Source: Parachlorella kessleri (Eukaryota; Chlorophyta; Trebouxiophyceae; Chlorellales; Chlorellaceae). Taken from it: DNA of 12,695 nucleotides. Both the position numbers and the translations under genes were made by a program. The DNA is taken from NCBI GenBank assembly GCA_001598975.1, contig BBXU01002216.1, forward strand, positions 1 through 12,695, given 5' to 3'. Below the pieces are notes generated by a model that did not search any database, was not told the origin of the DNA, and was given only the letters and a program-made list of their open reading frames with translations. Numbering within the stretch: position 1 is the first letter of the stretch; the number at the start of each line of letters is the position of its first letter. Positions 6,800 to 12,695 of this stretch are shown one piece after another.

Positions 6800-9700
6800 C
6801 TAAGCTATCAAGGCGGGCGCGGTTGGCTGGACAGCCCACTGCACGCGACCAGGCCAGAGCGACGATGAGTGAAACTGTGCCCACACTAACGGGCGGGTTG
6901 TTGCCGTGCAGCCATCCCAGGCACAAGCCCTCACGCCTGCCCCACACAGAATTGCAAGAGGCACGCGGCAAGCGCATGGGCGGTGAAGAGCCAAGCCAGC
7001 AGCAGCGCTTTGGTGTGATGTGTGCCCAGGCCCCAGCCCACATGCCCCATGCAGAAGGGAGCAATCCCAGCGCAGCAGGGGCAGCACTCACGGTGTACAT
7101 CTGGCAGGTGCCCTGGGTGCCGTCGGCCTTCATGTACATGCGGAAGAAGCCCTTCTCGCCCCAGCTGCACCAGGCACGGAGCAGAGACAGCTGGCGTTAG
7201 GCTGCTGCTAAGGCGTTGCAGTTCGGTGCTGTGCTGGGCTGTGCTGTGGGTGGGGTGGCTGGGCCACCGCCAGCGCCTGGCGGCGTGCTCTCACTGTAGC
7301 AGCACTTGGCATTCCCAGCGCTACAAATTTCCAAACTAAGAGGAGGCATAGAACCGCGCACGTGTGCAGCCTCTCAGAACGGACTGACAGGTGCTACAAG
7401 GCTAACACCCCCCCCCCCCTCCCCCCCCTTCCCCCAGCCCCACCTTGCTCCCCAGGAGTTCTTGATGGTCCAGCTCTTCTCGGCGTCCTTCCAGCCCACC
7501 AGCAGCACCGCGTGGTTCACCATCCAGTCGCTGCCGCAGGAGGCGGGGGTGTACACGCCACCCTGCAGGCAGGCAAGACGGGGGGGGGTGACAACCAGGC
7601 TTCAGTCGGGGCAACCGGCTACTAGCTGCGGGTTCTCCCACTGGCAGGTGGCCCTGCGCGGACAGAGGACGGCCGCTATGCAAGAGAAGGCTTGCGGGCA
7701 AGGCAGGCGGTCAGGTATGCTTGCTGACACTTGGAAGCATTTCGAGGCCCGTGCTGGCACCGTTCCTCACCCACACATTACGGCGGTGCACAGGCTGCTG
7801 CACAGCAAGGCGGCACGGCCGCCCTTCTGCGTTTGGGAGGCCCAAGAAGAAGCAGCAGCAGCAGGAGCAGCAGGAGCAGCAGGAGCAGCAGGAGCAGCAG
7901 CCAGGTTGAACAAGCTGCAGGGCAAGCCTCATGCTAGCCCGCGCACACCTCCAACATGGTCATTACTCACCCTGTAGTCGCGGAAAGTGGGGTCGGAGGC
8001 GTAGAAAGCGATGGAGAAGGGGCTGGTCAGCAGGGCCTGCACAAGTAGGGCGGAGCCAAGGCCAGGGGTTTGTTCCTTTGACCGGGTGCAGATTGCACGG
8101 GCCGCCATGTGCTGCACCTTGGGGGACAACACACCACTGCTATGTGGCAGGTGCACTGAAGCGGCCGCCGGGTGCTGGCTGCAAGCATGCTGGCCGGCTG
8201 CTCCCACCCAGCACCCGCTGCGGTCATAGCCCAGTGCCAGAGCACGGTGCACGCATCACAGCAAACTCCCAGGGCTAGCTCACAGCCATGGCGTGGCGGG
8301 CCGCGACATTAGCAGTTGGTGCTACAAGTGGCGCCACCCAGGCCCTTTGTTGCCAAGCATGAACATGGACATGCGCACCCCCGGGTGACAGGCAGCCCAG
8401 CCGCCCACCTTCTTGAAGGCGGTGGCAGACAGGGTGGCAAGGGAAATGAGGCCGGTGCCCGACAGCTTCACACGGCCGGTGGTGGCTGCGACAGAGTGGC
8501 AGGTGCCGTCCACGGCCTTGTAGGGGTAGAGGGCCTCGGGGGCGGCGAAAGCGCTGCACCACACCATTGGCACTCGCATGAGCAGCGAATAAGGGGTAGC
8601 CCCTAGGGTGACTGGAACTGCCTACGCGAGCCATGCCATGCACTCAGTGCTTGAGCAATCAAATTGGGGGGGGAGGGAGGGGGGGGGGGGGGGGTCTGCT
8701 GGCACTTGCTCTCGGCTCCCCTCCTGACAAGCAGAGACACGGGGCTGGAGCAGCGGTCTGAGGGAGCCCCCGGGGGCTGCTTTCAGGGAGTCAGAGAGAG
8801 CTATGAAGATGACCCCATTCCCACCCTCCCACGGTACCCCAAAGTCCCTGCGCGGCACTCACTTGGCGGCGTATCTGTAGGGGTCCTCCAGCTGGCCCCC
8901 GCCGCAGCCATAGCTGTACTGGTACGGGCCGGGGCCCCGGGCACAGTCCACGATCTGCTGCTCTGCCAGGTCAGCGCTGTAGGTGAGATTAGTCTTGCCC
9001 AGCGCGATCAGCGTGCGCGACTCGATGGCGGCAATGCCGGCAAAGGCCCAGCAGCAGCCGCACTGCAGGGGGGGGGGGCAGGCAGGCGGGCAGGGGAGGC
9101 AGCATGGGGTCAGGTAGGGCTCACTACTTACTTAAATGGGTGCTGCTGTTGTGGCCAAGCAGGCTGGCTGCCCCTGGGCTGCCCACAGTGCAGTGCAGGG
9201 GAGAAGGAGAGGGCACCCACAACAGGTGCAAAGCACAGCAACAGCCAGTGTATAGAACCACTGCACAGCTTGCCCCGATAAGGCTTTCCGCACAACGCCT
9301 GGCTTCAACAGCAAGCTTGCAGACCCGCCCCTGGGGCACGACTCACTCCTCGGCCCGCGCATCTAGTCTGCAATTGCTTTCACACCCCTGCCCGACTAAC
9401 TCACCGAGCCCTGGTTCTTGACAGAGGACACCTTGCCCTCGGCCGCCCAGTTCTTGTAGGTGGGCAGCGTCTGCAGCAGGCGCCTGCTGGAAGGCTGGCT
9501 GGCGGCCTTGGTTGCGGCGGGGGCCGCCTCCTGGCCGTGCTTGGCCAGGTTGGTGAAGCGCGCCTTGAACTCCTCAGTGCTGAGGGCGGAGAACTCGTTC
9601 AGGGCGGACCAGTGGGCGGTGCGGGCGTCCTTGTTGTTGCCGATGACGCGGCGCACCGTGGCGACAAAGTTGGCGTAGCGCTGGGCATCCTGCGGTAGGA

Positions 9701-10321
9701 AGGGAAGGAAAGGGGGGGAGCCTGTCAGGGGGTTGGGCAGAGCACGTGGGGCGCCCTTCTCTCTGGCAAGCCGTCTGTGCACACCTCTGTGCAAGGCAGA
9801 CTCCCAAACAGTGTGGTTCTACAGAGGTGCAGTCTGCAGCAGCCTATGGTCTTGTCGCTGTCACAGTAGGAAATCAAGTGGTCAGGGCCAGCCAAACACC
9901 CTACCCCCGCCTCTCCAACGTCTCATCTGGCACCATCAAGAAAGGCATAACCCAGGGCTGCACACAACGAGCAAAGGCGGATAGCAGTAAAAACTAACAC
10001 TCACCTCGGCGGTGGGGTACTCGATGCCGTAGGTGGCCTTCCAGCTCTCATACAGGCTCTTGAGCCCATTGGCGTCCTGCAGCAGGGGAGTGTAAAATGG
10101 TGAGGTACTGATTCCATGGTATCCGCCCAACACGATTGCGTCTGACTGGACTCAACCTGTCGCAAAGGGGAGCCTACCTTTTTCACCAGGGCCTTCTCGA
10201 CGTCAGCGAAGGCTGCGACCGCCTCCTGCTTGCTCTTGGTATCCGCAAAGGGGTCGGCAAGTACTGGGGCTGCCGCTGCCGCGAACAGCAAGATAGCCGT
10301 AAACACAAGCGAGCTGCACAT
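6800..10321 (-). CDS. Papain-family (C1A) cysteine protease with I29 prodomain
   Basis: Exons on the - strand: 10321-10178, 10076-10005, 9689-9405, 9062-8863, 8553-8409, 8036-7971, 7562-7444, 7164-7092, and probably 6838-6800. Introns are GT...AG, and exons 1-8 join in frame to 368 residues (380 with exon 9; relatives have about 340-370). The ATG at 10321 opens a signal peptide ending near PVLA (19-22). The I29 prodomain covers about 55-115; its helix carries a degenerate ERFNIN pattern (Glu72, Arg76, Phe80, Thr83, Val87, Asn91) cut by intron 2. The mature enzyme starts around LPTYKNW. Catalytic residues are Gln165 and Cys171 in NQGSCGCCWAF (split by intron 3), His321 in [10 protein letters not shown], and Asn339 in KNSWG. 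Also seen are LAEQQIVDC and WGEKGFFRM. It should be a secreted or vacuolar endopeptidase made as a self-inhibited zymogen. Exon 9 ([12 protein letters not shown]) is the least certain; an alternative acceptor gives just Ala and a stop at 6931. Confidence 0.93.
7408..7443 (-). repeat. G-rich tract just after the exon 7 donor site
   Basis: On the sense (-) strand intron 7 opens with GTGGGG, followed by runs of 5, 8 and 10 or more G separated by one or two other bases, ending near 7408. At least four G-runs lie in about 35 bases, enough for a G-quadruplex in the pre-mRNA or DNA next to the splice donor. Confidence 0.6.
7846..7904. repeat. CAG-rich 9-base tandem repeat in intron 6
   Basis: After AAGAAGAAGCAGCAGCAGCA the + strand repeats GCAGGAGCA four times and ends in GCAGCC. 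On the sense strand of the protease gene it reads CTGCTCCTG. It lies within intron 6 (7563-7970), so it is not translated in the predicted protein. Such microsatellites are common in algal introns. Confidence 0.8.
8666..8694. repeat. Near-perfect poly-G tract in intron 4
   Basis: Twenty-nine bases on the + strand are all G except two A (8674 and 8678). In the sense orientation of the protease gene this is a C-tract in the middle of intron 4 (8554-8862). The exact length is prone to sequencing or assembly error. Confidence 0.85.
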
Positions 10322-10870
10322 TATTGCACTGTTTTGAATGGCGACTAGACGTTCTTGTAGGGTCCGGAGTGGCAACGGGTACGGTTTGCAGGGCTGGCTG
10401 CGGTACCTCACCAGTAAAGGATATGTCTGAATGTTTTTGTGAATTTGCAGGCGAGCGTTGGCTTTTATCGTCCATGTAAGGGCTGCGGAGTTCCGCGCGG
10501 TACCACCAGTCCGGTGGCGGGAGGTACACGGAGCCTCTCGGACTCAAGTGTACATTGCCCAGAACCGCAGTCCGACCAGGCAGACAGCTCCTCGCGCATC
10601 AGTGCAAGACCCAAGCACTTGGCGAGTGGTCGGCGAGTGCGGTACCACTCCGCACCGGTCGTCGAGGACTCGCAGACTCGCCTTGCACTGGCAGCGTGTC
10701 AGGCGGGGCGCAATACCAAGCGTATACTGACGGGCGTTGCAAGGAGGCAAGGGAACAACCAGCAGAACCTTGTAGGCACGTCGAAGCAGCTGCAGGCATG
10801 CAGCACACACTGTGCCCGTGTGCATCCTGCAAGTGGCGGTGTTGGGACTGCGGTTGAAAGGTGGTAGGGA
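10322..10870. promoter_or_regulatory. Upstream region of the cysteine protease gene
   Basis: No gene is called here. On the - strand a TATA-like GATAAAAG lies at 10462-10469, about 140 bases before the ATG. Further up are a hairpin CCACC-5 bases-GGTGG (about 10504-10518) and a hairpin GTGCGG-TACCACT-CCGCAC (10637-10655). Around them GACTCGC/GCGAGTG-type words recur between about 10620 and 10685. Regulatory meaning is unproven. Confidence 0.3.
10462..10469 (-). promoter_or_regulatory. Putative TATA-like element of the cysteine protease gene
   Basis: GATAAAAG on the - strand, in an otherwise GC-rich setting, about 140 bases upstream of the start codon at 10321. This would give a 5' UTR of roughly 110 bases. 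Based on position and composition only. Confidence 0.3.
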
Positions 10871-11040
10871 CACTGGTCTTGGCGAGAGTCGCAGGCAGTG
10901 CTAACAGAGGGGCGAACTCTACCGACAGGGCTGGATGCAAGTATGCTACTTGGTCGGGCCTGAGTTCTAACCCAGTACTTTTACTGAGGGTGGCAGGTAA
11001 TGCGAGCAGCCCCGCCTGGATGAGGTACTGGGATACGGGG
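10871..11040 (-). repeat. Two diverged copies of the dispersed short repeat
   Basis: Read on the - strand, one copy (10937-10871) has GCATCCAGCCCTGTCGGTAG, then TTCGCCCCTCTGTTAGCA, then CTGCCTGCGACTCTCGCCAA. This parallels the 1833-2453 cluster (CATCCAGCTACAGCCCTGTC, CACCCCTCTCTGTTCGCA, TACCTGCCACCATCAACAAA). The second copy (11040-10976) is degenerate at its start, but its end, CTGCTCGCATTACCTGCCAC then CCTCAGTAAAAG, is one of the closest matches to the 1833 copy. They lie about 9 kb from the main cluster, between the protease and FHA genes. Confidence 0.6.
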
Positions 11041-11821
11041 TTGACACGGCTGAATGCAGAGTGAGCTGGAGGGGTACTAGTTCGAAGGGAAGGGCTTGGT
11101 CTGCAGCTCATCCTCTCTCTTGCTCGAACGTCTTCTACTCAACAGTGCACAAGATGCCATATGACAAGGAGACCATCTTGGCAGCACCCTCCAAACTCAC
11201 TAGTACCACACACTCCAGCCCTACCACCAGGAATACTCCGGAAGGGAGTGCAGGCAATCAAGCCTAACGAATCCAAAAAGAGGCCCTGGAGGGCGGTAAA
11301 AACAATGCAGTCGAGGCAGTGCACAAGCAATGGGTACACGTACCAACATCCATTCGTTTTCTCCTCAAGACAAGGGTATCTCATGCGTGAGCATCTCAAC
11401 AACTAGAATCAAAGGCTTATACACACACCAAGACTTGGCAGCACTCGATGGAACCTAGCGCTTGTATTACAGGGCCCACTCGTGCCCAGTGCCTACCACA
11501 GTAGCTAGCTTTCAAGCCGCGCTGGTGGCACGCAGACACGCCGCAGGCTGCCAGCACAGCAAAAATGATGAAAGGAAAGTATAGCTTGGAAGGTTAGTTA
11601 GTAGACACAACCCTCAGGCCGGATGAGGGCTGCCTGTGGCCTGCAGCTTGTATGGTACACGCAACCCGTTGTCCCGCAGCACCGGGGTCAACTACACCAC
11701 CCAGGGCGGGCGGCTGTGTGGGACATGCAGCAGGCAAGAATGGCACCCGGTTCTCACCTCAGCCCCCTTACTCAGCTGCACCACCCCACTGGCTGTCCAA
11801 ACAGCCGCACCCAAAGGTGGT
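11041..11821. other. Spacer and probable 3' UTR of the FHA-domain gene
   Basis: No gene is recognised. On the - strand a TGTAA lies at 11467-11471, about 350 bases after the FHA gene stop, which would make roughly 11455-11821 its 3' UTR. Nothing else is distinctive between 11041 and 11455. Confidence 0.35.
11467..11471 (-). terminator. Putative poly(A) signal TGTAA of the FHA-domain gene
   Basis: TGTAA on the - strand, about 350 bases beyond the stop codon at 11822-11824. Spacing and motif fit chlorophyte 3' ends. Confidence 0.35.
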
Positions 11822-12289
11822 TCAACCGCTAGTAGCTACCTGCTCAGCTGCTCGGCCCTCGTACAGAGCGAAGGCCCGCGCGGCAGCGGGCGTCTGCTCC
11901 CGCCGGTACTGCCCGTGCCCCGCCCCCGCAAGCAGCGAGTCATGCTGCAGCTTGACCGTAAACACATTGCCGGGGCAGTCGCCGCCGCTGCTGCTGCTGA
12001 GGGCGGCGCCGCAGTTGGCGGCGGCGGCGCCGGCGCCGCTGAGCGCGCTGTCCTCCGGCAGGCCAAAGCGCAGCACATCTCCCGGCAGCAGCCGCGCGCG
12101 GCCGCGCGGCGGCAGCTGCCGCCCGTTCACAAATGTGCCGTACTGCGAACCCAGGTCCGCAACGTAGTAGTCGCGGCCCTGCCGCTCCAGCCGCGCGTGG
12201 CTACTAGATACAGTAGGGCAGTCCAGCAGTAGGCCGCTGCCGGGGGAGCGACCCACCACAACACCCGCCTCCCCTATGGTGGCCGCAAC
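11822..12289 (-). CDS. FHA-domain protein, 3' exon (5' part missing)
   Basis: An exon starting after a strong acceptor (branch-like CTTGAC, then TTCCCCCCC, then CTCGCAG) at 12290-12291 encodes 155 residues ending in VATSG and a stop at 11822. Residues 9-75 are a forkhead-associated domain: VVVGRSPGSG (Gly13, Arg14), then TVSSSHARLE (Ser28, His31), then ADLGSQYGTFVNG (Gly51, Thr52, Asn55, Gly56) and GDVLRFG; FTVKLQHDSLL near 111-121 looks like the last strand after a Gly/Ala/Ser-rich loop. FHA domains bind phosphothreonine peptides. The Arg usual after Ser28 is Ser, and the Asn usual before Gly51-Thr52 is Tyr, so phosphopeptide binding may be weak. Zeaxanthin epoxidase C-termini (from memory) also lack both residues, so a plastid protein is possible but not shown. 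A weak donor at 11839 could splice on instead of using this stop. Upstream exons lie above 12290 and probably beyond the window. Confidence 0.85.
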   Translation of the reverse strand, partial: VAATIGEAGVVVGRSPGSGLLLDCPTVSSSHARLERQGRDYYVADLGSQYGTFVNGRQLPPRGRARLLPGDVLRFGLPEDSALSGAGAAAANCGAALSSSSGGDCPGNVFTVKLQHDSLLAGAGHGQYRREQTPAAARAFALYEGRAAEQVATSG

Positions 12290-12695
12290 CTGCGAGACCC
12301 GGGGGGGAAGGGTTCTAGTCAAGACCACAACAGCAGCTGGGAGCCGGCTGCGACCAACAGCGTGTGGCAGGGAGAGGTGCAGTGATTTTTGGTATAGTGG
12401 AGGCCAGCTGGTGCTGGTGCTGGTATGTGCAGAGCAAGGGCTTGGCAGGCTGAGGCCCAGTGCTACCCCCAAGTGCTGGAGTGCCAGCGGACCGTGCGCC
12501 TGCAGCAGCTGGGGCTGCTCCTGTGGCAAGTCGCTGGTGGCAATGCCTCAAGTCCAGGCCCTGCCCCTAAGACACCCCCGCTGCCCCCACTCCACATCCC
12601 CTCCATAGCTACTATCCATCTCTAGCCTACTGCCACCTTTCACCAATACTGCTGGCCTCCAGAGCAACCGCCCCGCGAGCGCCCCGCGCCCCCCC
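12290..12695 (-). other. Intron and unresolved upstream exon(s) of the FHA-domain gene
   Basis: The first 60 or so bases upstream of the FHA exon look like intron sequence. A short open stretch near 12455-12525 (reading EQPQLLQAHGPLALQHLG after a CCACAG) could be an exon with a weak GTAGCA donor. A second candidate donor, TTG|GTGAAAGG, lies near 12640, after GC-rich sequence running to the window edge. Neither can be confirmed. Confidence 0.25.

Noticed and set aside
7711..7932. Cys/Ser-rich open frame over the CAG-rich repeat
   Set aside because: It is the translation of a microsatellite inside intron 6; intron ends on both sides are well defined.
9051..9062. Adjacent cysteines CGCC at the protease active site as a possible novelty
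   Set aside because: From memory, plant papain-like proteases of the senescence-associated type also have CGCCWAF, so it is a known variant.
10599..11111. A 170-codon - strand open frame with LLALPATL twice, reminiscent of leucine-rich repeats
   Set aside because: The duplicated peptide coincides with two copies of the dispersed nucleotide repeat, which explains it. The spacing of 34 residues does not fit leucine-rich repeats, and no splice structure or domain supports a gene.
11636..12232. Long + strand open frames opposite the FHA exon
   Set aside because: Shadow frames of a GC-rich exon; the - strand frame carries the clear FHA motifs.

Overview
This looks like nuclear DNA of a green alga, most likely a chlorophycean of the Chlamydomonas/Volvox/Haematococcus kind. 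The reasons are GC-rich exons split by many 100-400 bp introns with strict GT...AG ends (donors mostly GTGAGT, acceptors mostly GCAG), TGTAA motifs where 3' ends are expected, long untranslated regions, and plant-type secreted hydrolases. No species can be named from the sequence alone, and nothing prokaryotic or organellar is visible.

Layout. (1) 243-865, + strand: the last coding exon of an unrecognised Pro/Gly/Ser/Ala-rich protein, with a long 3' UTR to a TGTAA near 1633. (2) About 1363-2453: a cluster of diverged copies of a short repeat carrying perfect palindromes. It lies between the convergent gene 1 and RNase T2 gene. (3) 4515 down to 2944, - strand: a four-exon gene, probably with one more small exon, for a secreted RNase T2 with both catalytic motifs intact. 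(4) 5267-5806, + strand: a dead fragment of a Ty3/gypsy-type retrotransposon pol gene, followed by an AT-richer stretch. (5) 10321 down to about 6800, - strand: a nine-exon gene for a papain-family (C1A) cysteine protease with signal peptide, I29 inhibitor prodomain and complete catalytic residues. Exons 1-8 join in frame without adjustment; exon 9 is a best guess. (6) 10871-11040, - strand: two more copies of the dispersed repeat. (7) 12289 down to 11822, - strand: the 3' coding exon of an FHA-domain protein whose upstream exons lie partly beyond the window.

How the genes relate. RNase T2 and the cysteine protease both start with a signal peptide, lie on the same strand, and would act in the secretory path, vacuole or outside the cell. 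A shared role in salvaging phosphate and nitrogen from RNA and protein is plausible but is inference. The retrotransposon fragment and the repeat fill the spaces between genes. I see no evidence of a multi-gene novel system. The most unusual item is the short repeat family, with at least eight recognisable copies on both strands at both ends of the window, some interrupted by perfect inverted repeats.
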